Origin: Lachnospiraceae bacterium
GTDB taxonomy: Bacteria > Bacillota > Clostridia > Oscillospirales > Ruminococcaceae
Reading direction: 5' to 3'
DNA length: 64,000 nucleotides
NCBI GenBank assembly: GCA_023664705.1
Contig: JAMPFE010000001.1
Coordinates: 130,500 to 194,499, forward strand
Positions 25,617 through 33,446 of the stretch are shown here, piece by piece. Position 1 is the stretch's first letter, and every line of letters starts with the position of its first letter. The notes below the pieces were generated by a model. The model was not told where the DNA came from. It saw only the letters and a program-made list of their open reading frames with translations, and made no database searches. Both the position numbers and the translations under genes were made by a program.

Positions 25617-27849
25617 CGCTTTGTATAATGCTGTTGATATTGCTGATTATATCGTCCTCGGTGCGGCTCTCGTTCGGGTCGACGTAGACGGGACCCGTAT
25701 CGGTGGATTCGGTCGGCTCGGACGTCGGCTCCGAGGTGGTCGAGCTGCTGCTTATCGGCGCGGCTGTCTGGAGCTCGGCGAATATATTCGGGTTATAATC
25801 GCCCTGCTTGGGGGGCTGAGCGCCGGTTTCGTCGAAGGTGACGTTGACGACTATGAGAACGCCCTCTCTGCCGGTCGCAACGGACTGCGCCTTTATGGTG
25901 AGCTCCTTGGTCTCGCCGGGCTTGCCCTTGACCTCGTATGTGAGCGTTTTCGCGCCGCTGAGTCCGACGTCTATCGTGGGGCTCTGCACCGTTTCATCGA
26001 GAACGGCGTCGACGTAATACTTGAACTTGAACTCGCCCGAAATGCCGTCGGGGAGCTGCACCTTTACTTCCTTGGAGAACTCGGGGAGCTGACCCGTGCT
26101 GACGGAGAGCTTGATATCCTCGTTCTGGTTGAGGTAGGTGCCGACCTCCTTATCCTGCGCGACGACCTCTCCCTCGGGAGCGTCGCTGGGGACGGACTCG
26201 ATTATCGGATTTATTCGGAGCTCCTCGCAGCGCTTGCGAGCCTCATCGATAGGCAGTCCGACGAACTTTTCGATATAAACGGGGGTGTTTTTCGGACCGA
26301 GGCTGACGAATATTATTACCGTAGAGCCAACGGGAGCGCGCTCGTGGGCGGCGGGGCTGGTTCTGATGACGTAGTCTTTCGCGATATCCTCGTTTTCCTC
26401 GTAGCGGGTGACGGGGTTGAAGCCGTCCTTGCGGAGCTGCTGGTCGGCGGCGGAGACGGTCCTGTTGGTGAAGTCCTGTATCTCCTCCTGCTTGATGCCC
26501 TTGCTTACCTTGAGGGTTATGGTGGTGCCGACCTTGACGCGTCTGCCCTCGGGCACGGACTGCTCGAAGATCTGACCCTGCGTATACTCGCTGTACTCCT
26601 GCACGGGCTCGAGGACCATATATTCGTTATCCGCGTACTTCAGAGCGACGTCGTCCCAATTTTCGCCGAGGAAATTCGGCATCGGGAACTCGCCGTTTAC
26701 TCCGACGTTTATCCCGAGGCTGTCGTCGCCCTCGGGGACGGAGCTGTCGGGAAGCAGGTTGAGGCGGCTGGAGACGAGCGTCAATACGAGAAATACCGTC
26801 GCTATCACGAACGCCGCGCCTACCGCGAAAAGAATGGGGATAAGCGGGCTGCGGCGCTCCTCGTACTCGTCTTCATCGTCGTCGTAATCATCGTCGTCGT
26901 AATCGTCGTTTTCGGCGATTTTTTTGCGGCGCATATTTTCCGTTTCGACGGCGGGATTTGCGCGGTCGGCGTACTTTGCCGTGCCGTCGGCGGAATTGTA
27001 TTTATAATCGAAAACTATGCCGGGGTTCTTCTTGAAGTCCTCGAGGTCGGAGATCATCTCGCCGGCGGTCTGATACCGCGCGGAGGGCTCCTTTTGCATT
27101 GCGCGGAGCACTATCTGCTCGAGACCCTCGGGGATAGTCTCGTTGAGCTCCGTGGGCTTTTTCGGGGCGCTCTGCATATGCTTGAGGGCTATCGCGACGG
27201 GGGTGTCGCCGTCGAACGGCTTTTTGCCCGTGAGCATCTCGTAGAGCGCGACGCCGACCGAATAGATGTCGCTGCGCTCGTCGGTGATGTCGCCGCGCGC
27301 CTGCTCGGGGCTGATGTAATGCACCGAGCCGATAGTCTTTTCGGACATGGTTTTGTTGTTTTCGCGGTTGAAACGCGCGATGCCGAAATCCATGACCTTT
27401 ATTGTGCCGTCGCGCAGGAGCATGATATTCGAGCTTTTTACGTCGCGGTGGACTATGCCTCTGTCGTGGGCGTGCTGGAGCGCCTTGAGCACCTGCACGG
27501 TGAAATGCACCGCGTCGCGCCATTTAAGAAGCCCCTGCTGCTCGATATAATCCGTAAGCGTGATGCCGTCGACGTACTCCATAACGATGAACTGAACCTT
27601 GTCGGTAAAGCCAACGTCGTATATTTTTACGATATTCGGGTGACTGAGCAGGGCGATTGCCTTGCTTTCGTTGCGGAAGCGGCGCAGAAATTCCTCGCTG
27701 CCCGCGAACTCGGTCTTGAGTATCTTGACCGCGACGACCCTGTCCTCCTGGACGTCGCGCGCGCGGTAAATATCCGCCATGCCGCCGACGCCTATAAGCT
27801 CGAGCAGCTCATAGCGCCCGTCCAGCTTTTTTCCGATGTTGTTATCCAT
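25609..27849 (-). CDS. prkC: PASTA-domain Ser/Thr protein kinase (PrkC/PknB)
   Basis: This membrane kinase of about 746 residues has an N-terminal Hanks-type kinase domain with VAVKILK, the catalytic HRDVKSSNIML, DFG in MDFGIARF and SPEQARGD. An Asp/Glu-rich juxtamembrane stretch, one membrane helix (PILFAVGAAFVIATVFLVL, near residue 345) and several extracellular PASTA repeats follow, then a Ser/Thr-rich tail. PASTA domains bind muropeptides; PrkC controls spore germination and cell-wall growth in relatives. The ATG at 27849 (MDNNIGKKLDGRY) matches family starts; an ATG 21 bases upstream is possible. Its partner phosphatase is the gene upstream. Confidence 0.93.
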   Translation of the reverse strand: MDNNIGKKLDGRYELLELIGVGGMADIYRARDVQEDRVVAVKILKTEFAGSEEFLRRFRNESKAIALLSHPNIVKIYDVGFTDKVQFIVMEYVDGITLTDYIEQQGLLKWRDAVHFTVQVLKALQHAHDRGIVHRDVKSSNIMLLRDGTIKVMDFGIARFNRENNKTMSEKTIGSVHYISPEQARGDITDERSDIYSVGVALYEMLTGKKPFDGDTPVAIALKHMQSAPKKPTELNETIPEGLEQIVLRAMQKEPSARYQTAGEMISDLEDFKKNPGIVFDYKYNSADGTAKYADRANPAVETENMRRKKIAENDDYDDDDYDDDEDEYEERRSPLIPILFAVGAAFVIATVFLVLTLVSSRLNLLPDSSVPEGDDSLGINVGVNGEFPMPNFLGENWDDVALKYADNEYMVLEPVQEYSEYTQGQIFEQSVPEGRRVKVGTTITLKVSKGIKQEEIQDFTNRTVSAADQQLRKDGFNPVTRYEENEDIAKDYVIRTSPAAHERAPVGSTVIIFVSLGPKNTPVYIEKFVGLPIDEARKRCEELRINPIIESVPSDAPEGEVVAQDKEVGTYLNQNEDIKLSVSTGQLPEFSKEVKVQLPDGISGEFKFKYYVDAVLDETVQSPTIDVGLSGAKTLTYEVKGKPGETKELTIKAQSVATGREGVLIVVNVTFDETGAQPPKQGDYNPNIFAELQTAAPISSSSTTSEPTSEPTESTDTGPVYVDPNESRTEDDIISNINSIIQSVG

Positions 27850-27982
27850 TTCGTTCCGCCATTTCTCCATACTTCTCTGTCGGGAAGGCTCCCGCTGCGT
27901 CCGCCGTATGGTAACGGACGCCGTTCCCCTTGTTGATATTATAAAGCTTGATTTAATGATGTTTGAGAAAACCCCACCTTAA

Positions 27983-28011
27983 ATAATACCACTATTTCAA
28001 CAAATTGTCAA
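27983..28011 (-). promoter_or_regulatory. sigma-A promoter of prkC-rsgA-thiN
   Basis: Reading leftward: TTGACA (28011-28006), 17 bp, TATTAT (27988-27983). The leader of about 130 bases holds a hairpin GCGTCCG...CGGACGC. The rest of the 326-base gap between the phosphatase and kinase genes shows nothing else, so the kinase can be expressed apart from the genes upstream. Confidence 0.75.
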
Positions 28012-28175
28012 TACGCGCGGAAAAACTTTGCGGCGAAAAACGGCGCGAAAAACCTCGGATCTTGCGCGTTTTGTGTATTATTTCGGGAAAATTTCAGCCG
28101 TTCTTCGCTTATTTTTCATAATACGAAAAGTAATTAATGCCGCAAATTTGTACAAACCAACTAAATTTTTTCGGG

Positions 28176-28913
28176 TCACGGGATTATCAGCGCGACCGAG
28201 ACGTTGTCGTGGCCGCCGTTTTCGTTGGCGTATTTTATAAGGTTATCGCAGCACTCCTCGGGGGCGGAATCGAAGCAGACGTCAAGGATGTCCATATCGT
28301 CGCCGTAGGACGAAAGCCCGTCGCTGCACAACAGAACCATATCCTCGGCGCCGAGGGGGAGCTCGAAATAATCGGGCGTGACGTCGCTTTCGGCGCCGAT
28401 GGCGCGGGTTATTTTGTTGCGCTTGGGGTGGACTTTAGCCTGCTCCTCGGTTATCTCGCCGCGGTCGATGAGCTCGCGCACGTGGGAATGGTCCTTGGTT
28501 ATCTGGCGTATGCACTCGTTGTCGCCCTCCACGAACAGGTGATAGCCGCGGCTGTCGCCGACGTTGACGATATATGCCGTGCCGCCGAACGCTATGCACG
28601 CGACGCAGGTCGTGCCCATGACCTCGTGGGCGTGCATTTTCGCGGTGTCCCAAACGACGCTGTTTGCCGCGACGACGCTTGTTATCAGCAAATTCCGAAT
28701 GGAATTCCTGCCCATTTTTTCGTTGAAATTCTGCTTTATGCGCTCCGAGATAAGGTCGACGGCGAGCTTGCTGGCGAGACCGCCCTCGCTCTCGCCGCCC
28801 ATTCCGTCGCAGAGAACCGCCGCGCAGGCGGTCGGGGAGAGCATTTCTCCCCACACGTTGTCCTGATTTTCCGTGCGGACAAGTCCTATATCGGTTTTGG
28901 CAAAGATGTTCAT
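28176..28913 (-). CDS. prpC: PP2C-family Ser/Thr phosphatase
   Basis: This 245-residue metal-dependent phosphatase has the PP2C motifs in order: TDIGLVRTENQDN, LCDGMGGESEGGLAS, NVGDSRGYHL, a LTRAIG-like TRAIGAE and LLCSDGLSSY. It reverses phosphorylation by the PASTA kinase encoded next. The ATG at 28913 (MNIFAKTD) has GGGGTG upstream. The pair is conserved beside rlmN in Firmicutes; here a 326-base gap with a new promoter separates it from the kinase gene. Confidence 0.92.
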   Translation of the reverse strand: MNIFAKTDIGLVRTENQDNVWGEMLSPTACAAVLCDGMGGESEGGLASKLAVDLISERIKQNFNEKMGRNSIRNLLITSVVAANSVVWDTAKMHAHEVMGTTCVACIAFGGTAYIVNVGDSRGYHLFVEGDNECIRQITKDHSHVRELIDRGEITEEQAKVHPKRNKITRAIGAESDVTPDYFELPLGAEDMVLLCSDGLSSYGDDMDILDVCFDSAPEECCDNLIKYANENGGHDNVSVALIIP

Positions 28914-28958
28914 AAAACACACCCCATTTTTGTGTAAAATTAACAATTTATATATCAA

Positions 28959-29984
28959 TTATCCGCCTTTATCATCGCGGCGAAGCTGACCGCAGGCGGC
29001 GTTTATGTCCGCGCCGAGCGTTCGGCGGACCGTCGCGTTTATGCCCGCGGCGAGGAGCCGCTTTTGGAAGCGCCCGACGGAGCGGCTTTTCCTGAAATCC
29101 CGCTCGGTTATCTCGTTTATCGGTATCAGGTTGACGTGGCAGTTTTTGCCGCCGAGCAGCTTTATAAGCTCGGTTGCGGACTCGTCCGTGTCGTTGACGC
29201 CCTCGATGAGCGAATACTCGAAGCTGATGCGGCGCCCCGTTGCCGAAAAATAGTCGTCGCAGGCTTTCATGAGCTCGGCTAGCGGGAAGCGCTTGTTTAT
29301 CGGCATTATCGCGCCGCGCTTTTCGTCGGTCGCCGCGTGGAGCGATATTGACAGCGTGACCCCGAGCTTGAGCTCCGCGAGCTTGCGGATCTTGTCGACG
29401 ACGCCGCAGGTCGAGAGCGACAGGTGGCGCAGACTCATTCCGCTGCCGTCGGAATTCAATATCCGTAAAAATTTTACAACATTGTCAAAATTATCCAGCG
29501 GCTCTCCGATGCCCATAAGCACTATGCTGTTGACCGTGCGCCCGCTGTCGCGCTCGCTTTCGTATATCTGGAGGAGCATTTCGGAGGGCTCGAGGTCGCG
29601 CACCCAGCCCGCTATCGTTGAGGCGCAGAATTTGCAGCCCATTTTGCAGCCGACCTGCGTGGAGACGCACAGACTGCTGCCGTGCTTGTACTCCATTAAG
29701 ACCGACTCGACGGTCTCTCCGTCGGGAAGCCCATACAGATATTTTACCGTATTATCTATCCGACTTACAAGCCTTTTTTTAACATTTAGTGATTTTATAC
29801 AAAATTTTCTTGAAAGCTCCTCGCGAAATTGTGCAGAAAGATTAGTCATTTGTGAAAATTCCGTTACTTTTTTCACGTGCAGCCAATCGTAGATCTGTTT
29901 CGCGCGGAACGCCTTTTCGCCCATGGCGCAGATTTCGCTTGTGAGCTCGTCCCTGTCAAGGGACAATATGTCAATTTTTTCCAT
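28959..29984 (-). CDS. rlmN: dual-specificity rRNA/tRNA adenine C2 methyltransferase
   Basis: This 341-residue radical SAM enzyme methylates C2 of A2503 in 23S rRNA and A37 in some tRNAs. It has the cluster motif CKMGCKFCAS, GIGEPLDNFDNV, SLSTCGVV, HAATDEKRGAIMPIN, and near the end the second catalytic region TVRRTLGADINAACGQL with the reactive Cys. The length is typical. It starts 14 bases after rsmB ends, within the leftward block. Confidence 0.95.
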   Translation of the reverse strand: MEKIDILSLDRDELTSEICAMGEKAFRAKQIYDWLHVKKVTEFSQMTNLSAQFREELSRKFCIKSLNVKKRLVSRIDNTVKYLYGLPDGETVESVLMEYKHGSSLCVSTQVGCKMGCKFCASTIAGWVRDLEPSEMLLQIYESERDSGRTVNSIVLMGIGEPLDNFDNVVKFLRILNSDGSGMSLRHLSLSTCGVVDKIRKLAELKLGVTLSISLHAATDEKRGAIMPINKRFPLAELMKACDDYFSATGRRISFEYSLIEGVNDTDESATELIKLLGGKNCHVNLIPINEITERDFRKSRSVGRFQKRLLAAGINATVRRTLGADINAACGQLRRDDKGG

Positions 29985-29998
29985 AATCCTCCGAAGCG

Positions 29999-31318
29999 CT
30001 ATTTTATGCGCCTGAACGCTGCCGTGAAGAAGCCGTCGCCGCCGTCCTCCTCGGGGAAGAACGTCCGCATGGGGCTGTTCTCTGCGCCCGCGTAGGGAAT
30101 GGGCTGCACTATCGGGGAGAAATCGGGGTGCGTTTCCGCGAACGCCCGCGCGACCTCGTCGTTCTCCGCGCGGGAGAGCGTGCAGGTGGAGTACACCAGC
30201 GTGCCGCCCTTTTTCACATACTGCGCGGAGACCTCCAGAATGGCTTTCTGAAGCCGCGGGAGCTCCTCAAATTCCTTTTCGTCCTTGTACTTTATTTCGG
30301 GCTTGCGGCGGATAACTCCCAGCCCCGAGCACGGCACGTCGCAAAGCACCTTGTCCGCCTGCGGGAGCTCCTCGTTGAACTTGGCGGCGTTGTTCCGGCG
30401 CGGCTCTATAATGCGCAATCCGAGGCGCTCCGCGCCCTTTGCTATCAGCCCCGCGCGCGCCTCGTACAAATCCATTGAAATTATGCGGCCGTTGTTGCCC
30501 ATAAGCTCCGCCATTGTAAACGATTTCCCGCCCGGGGCGGCGCAGATGTCGAGCACCGTTTCGTTGACGATGGGCTTGAGCGTCAGGCAGCAGAGCTGGC
30601 TGGACACGTCCTGAACGTGGAAAAGCCCGTCCTTATACGCCGCGGAGCGCTCTATGTCGCCCGTTTTCTCCAGTCTGACGCACCCCGCGAGACGGGGATT
30701 TACGGTGGCTTTTATGCCCTCTTTTTTCAGCAATTTCACTAATTCTTCGTCGGTGATTTTGGTGGTATTTACCCGCGCGAATATCGGCGGCGCGCCGAGC
30801 GAGGCTTTCAGCGCCTTTGCGGCGGACTCCTCGCCGTATTCGGCGGTCCACTTGCGGGTTATCCACTGCGGGCAGGAGTACTCGATCGAGAGGCGCTCGG
30901 CGGGCTCGAGACCGCTGTAATCCACCTTTTTGCCGTTCCTGATGAACGTCCTCAGCATGCCGTTTACGAAGCCCTGAGCGTTGAAAATGTGCAGCTTTTT
31001 GCAGAGCTTTACGCTTTCGTTGACCGCGGCGCTTTCGGGGACGGACGGCATATACAATATCTGGTAGAAGCCCGCGCGGAGTATCACTACGGCGGTCGGG
31101 TCGATCTGCGAGAACGGCAGCCGGCTGTTCTGCCCGATGATGTAGTCAAGCGTCATTTTCCGCTCGGTGACGCCGTAGAACAGCGCCGCCGCGAACGCCT
31201 TGTCGCGCTCCGACAAGCCCGATTCCGTAAGCGCGCTGTCCAGCAGGATATTTGAATAGGATTCGCTGCTTTCCATTCTTTGCAGCAGCTTTATGACCGT
31301 AAGCCGGGCGTCAGCCAT
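29999..31318 (-). CDS. rsmB: 16S rRNA m5C967 methyltransferase
   Basis: This 439-residue protein has an N-terminal NusB-like RNA-binding domain (residues 1-140) and a C-terminal Rossmann methyltransferase with DICAAPGGKSFTMAE, CDVPCSGLGVIRRKPE and STCTLSRAENDEV, giving the two catalytic cysteines of the m5C family. The ATG at 31318 is set by GGAGGTG four bases upstream; a longer frame to 31642 has no support. The 220 bases between it and fmt hold A/T-rich hairpins, including a likely terminator. Confidence 0.93.
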   Translation of the reverse strand: MADARLTVIKLLQRMESSESYSNILLDSALTESGLSERDKAFAAALFYGVTERKMTLDYIIGQNSRLPFSQIDPTAVVILRAGFYQILYMPSVPESAAVNESVKLCKKLHIFNAQGFVNGMLRTFIRNGKKVDYSGLEPAERLSIEYSCPQWITRKWTAEYGEESAAKALKASLGAPPIFARVNTTKITDEELVKLLKKEGIKATVNPRLAGCVRLEKTGDIERSAAYKDGLFHVQDVSSQLCCLTLKPIVNETVLDICAAPGGKSFTMAELMGNNGRIISMDLYEARAGLIAKGAERLGLRIIEPRRNNAAKFNEELPQADKVLCDVPCSGLGVIRRKPEIKYKDEKEFEELPRLQKAILEVSAQYVKKGGTLVYSTCTLSRAENDEVARAFAETHPDFSPIVQPIPYAGAENSPMRTFFPEEDGGDGFFTAAFRRIK

Positions 31319-31376
31319 GGCACACCTCCGAAATTTACTCTGAAATTGTCCCGAAAAAGCGGCGTTTTTTGGGACG

Positions 31377-31399
31377 AAAAACGGGCTTTTTTTACCCGT
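31377..31399 (-). terminator. weak terminator downstream of fmt
   Basis: On the leftward strand ACGGG-taaaaaaag-CCCGT (31399-31381) is followed by TTTT. It lies about 140 bases after the fmt stop in a 220-base spacer that otherwise shows only T-rich hairpins and no gene. It may separate fmt from rsmB. Confidence 0.45.
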
Positions 31400-31538
31400 A
31401 AAAAGCGGTTCCGAAAAAACGTTGCAAAAAGCTTCAAAACCGCTTTGCAATGCGTGTTTGCGATGTCGAATGGCGTTGAAAAAATCGTTCAAAATTCGGC
31501 TTGAAAAAACGGTTTTAAAATCACGCGGAAAAAGCGCG

Positions 31539-32492
31539 TTATTTTTTGCCCAAAACCGTGCCCTCGGAAAGCTTTTTTCCGCGCAGGAACGCGTCGGTCG
31601 GCATGCGCTTTCCGCCCTCGGGTTGGACCTCGGTGAGCTCAACGCAGACGCCGTCTCCGCACGCTACCGCGAACGTTTTCGCGTCGGCGACCGTGCCCGC
31701 GGGGAGCTTGCTCGTCCGCTCCGTGAGCCGCGAGCGGTACACCTTCAGGCGCTTCCCGTCGAGGAACGTGTAGCTGCACGGGACGTCCGCCATGGCGCGG
31801 ATGAAGTCGTGGACGCGCTTCGCGGGCTGCGTGAAGTCGAGGTTGAGCTCCTCTTTGGTTATCATTTGCGCGTAGCTCGGCTCGCGGCAATAGGTCTGCG
31901 CCGAGCGCGCCGCGGTGCCGTTTTCGAGCCGCACGAGCGTTTCCGCGACAAGCTCGCCGCTGACGTCCGAAAGTATCGCGGAGAGCTCCGTGCCCGTCAT
32001 TTCGGGCGTTATCGCGACGTCGCGGCGCATGAGGATGTCGCCCGTGTCAAGCCCCTCGTCCATCAGCATGGTGCAGAGGCTCGTTTCGGTCTCGCCGTCC
32101 TGTATGCAGCGCTGGATCGGCGCCGCGCCGCGGTATTTCGGCAGCAGCGAGGCGTGGGCGTTGATGCAGCCGTATTTCGGCAGCTCGAGTATTTCCTTGG
32201 GCAATATCTGCCCGTAAGCCACAACGACTATCGCGTCGGGAGCTATTTCCCCGAGCACCCTCAGCGCCTCCTCAGCGTCCTCGCCCTTGCGGAGCGAATG
32301 CGGCTGATAGACGGGGATGCCGTTTGCGGCGGCGAAGTCCTTGACGGGCGAGGTCGTTATCTGCTTGCCGCGGTTTTTCGGCTTGTCGGGCTGCGTGAAA
32401 ACCGCGCGGATATCGTTGCCGACCGCCTTTAGGACCTCGAGGGTATGCACCGAAAATTCGGGAGTGCCCATAAAAACCAGTTTCATATTCAT
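31539..32492 (-). CDS. fmt: methionyl-tRNA formyltransferase
   Basis: This 317-residue enzyme formylates Met-tRNA for initiation using 10-formyltetrahydrofolate. The N-terminus is MKLVFMGTPEFSVHTLEVL. The catalytic region shows NAHASLLPKYRGAAPIQRCI, and the C-terminal domain runs from about residue 205. The start at 32492 overlaps the def stop as ATGA and has AGGAGG seven bases before it. Fmt and the deformylases act at opposite ends of the same N-formyl-methionine cycle. Confidence 0.95.
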   Translation of the reverse strand: MNMKLVFMGTPEFSVHTLEVLKAVGNDIRAVFTQPDKPKNRGKQITTSPVKDFAAANGIPVYQPHSLRKGEDAEEALRVLGEIAPDAIVVVAYGQILPKEILELPKYGCINAHASLLPKYRGAAPIQRCIQDGETETSLCTMLMDEGLDTGDILMRRDVAITPEMTGTELSAILSDVSGELVAETLVRLENGTAARSAQTYCREPSYAQMITKEELNLDFTQPAKRVHDFIRAMADVPCSYTFLDGKRLKVYRSRLTERTSKLPAGTVADAKTFAVACGDGVCVELTEVQPEGGKRMPTDAFLRGKKLSEGTVLGKK

Positions 32493-32953
32493 TCTCCGTC
32501 CTCCTCTTCCTCGACCCACTCGATGACCTTGTCCTCGAACAGGATGCCGTTCAGGTGGTCTATCTCGTGGCAGAACGCCCGCGCGAGCAGGTTTTTGCCG
32601 CGGTACTTGACGGGCTTTCCGAAGCGGTTCCGAGCCTTTACGCGGACGTGCGAGGGGCGCTGTACCACGCCGCGCTTTCCCTCCAGGGAAAGGCAGCCCT
32701 CGGGCTCGAACTGTTTGCCCCACATCGCCGTTATGATGGGGTTTACGAGCTCTATTTTGCCCTTTCCCGTGTCGATGACGACGACGCGCTTCAGCACGCC
32801 GACCTGCGGCGCGGCGAGACCTATGCCCTGCGCGCCGACCATTGTCTCGTACATATCGTCGAGCAGCCCGCAGAGCTCCCCGTCGAACTCCGTTACCTCT
32901 TCGCAGCGCTCGCGCAGAACGGGGTCGCCGAACTGCAGTATGTCAAGTATCAT
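32489..32953 (-). CDS. def: peptide deformylase (second copy)
   Basis: This 154-residue metal hydrolase removes the formyl group from nascent proteins. All three motifs are intact: GIGLAAPQVG, EGCLSLEG with the metal Cys, and HEIDHLNG. It overlaps fmt by 4 bases and the upstream deformylase gene by 4 bases, so all three are translated as a coupled set. The acidic tail VIEWVEEEEDGE is unlike its neighbour. Confidence 0.95.
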   Translation of the reverse strand: MILDILQFGDPVLRERCEEVTEFDGELCGLLDDMYETMVGAQGIGLAAPQVGVLKRVVVIDTGKGKIELVNPIITAMWGKQFEPEGCLSLEGKRGVVQRPSHVRVKARNRFGKPVKYRGKNLLARAFCHEIDHLNGILFEDKVIEWVEEEEDGE

Positions 32954-33426
32954 CGCCTTGCCTCCGCGCGCTCGGGGATGTCCTGTTTCACCCTGTCGGT
33001 GAACAAGATGCCCTCCAAGTGGTCGAGCTCGTGGCAGAGCGCCCGCGCCAGCAGACCGCTGCCTTTTACCGTGATCTCCTTGCCGTGGCGGTCAAAAGCC
33101 TTGACCGTGACCCGCATGGGGCGCTCGACCTCGCACCATTCTCCCGGAGCGGACAGGCAGCCCTCGTTTCCGACCTGATTGCCGAACTGCTCGACGAGAA
33201 CGGGGTTTACAAGCTCGATAGCGCCCTTTCCGTCGCGGATATCGACGACCACCACCCTGCGCAGCAGACCGACCTGCGGCGCGGCGAGACCGACTCCGTC
33301 CGCGGTTTGCAGCGTCTCCTTCATATCGTCGAGCAGAATGGCGAGCTTTTCATCGAAGCTCGTGACCTCTCTGCACTTTTTTCGGAGAATATCCTCCCCG
33401 AACTTCACTATCTCTCTTAATGCCAT
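32950..33426 (-). CDS. def: peptide deformylase (first copy)
   Basis: This 158-residue protein has motifs GVGLAAPQVG, EGCLSAPG and HELDHLEG, all intact. It is clearly paralogous to the next gene but diverged, so the duplication is not recent. The ATG at 33426 (MALREIVKFGEDIL) matches the usual family start, with AAAGGG upstream. It lies 20 bases after priA. Confidence 0.95.
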   Translation of the reverse strand: MALREIVKFGEDILRKKCREVTSFDEKLAILLDDMKETLQTADGVGLAAPQVGLLRRVVVVDIRDGKGAIELVNPVLVEQFGNQVGNEGCLSAPGEWCEVERPMRVTVKAFDRHGKEITVKGSGLLARALCHELDHLEGILFTDRVKQDIPERAEARR

Positions 33427-33446
33427 TTCGTTGTCCCTTTCCGTAT

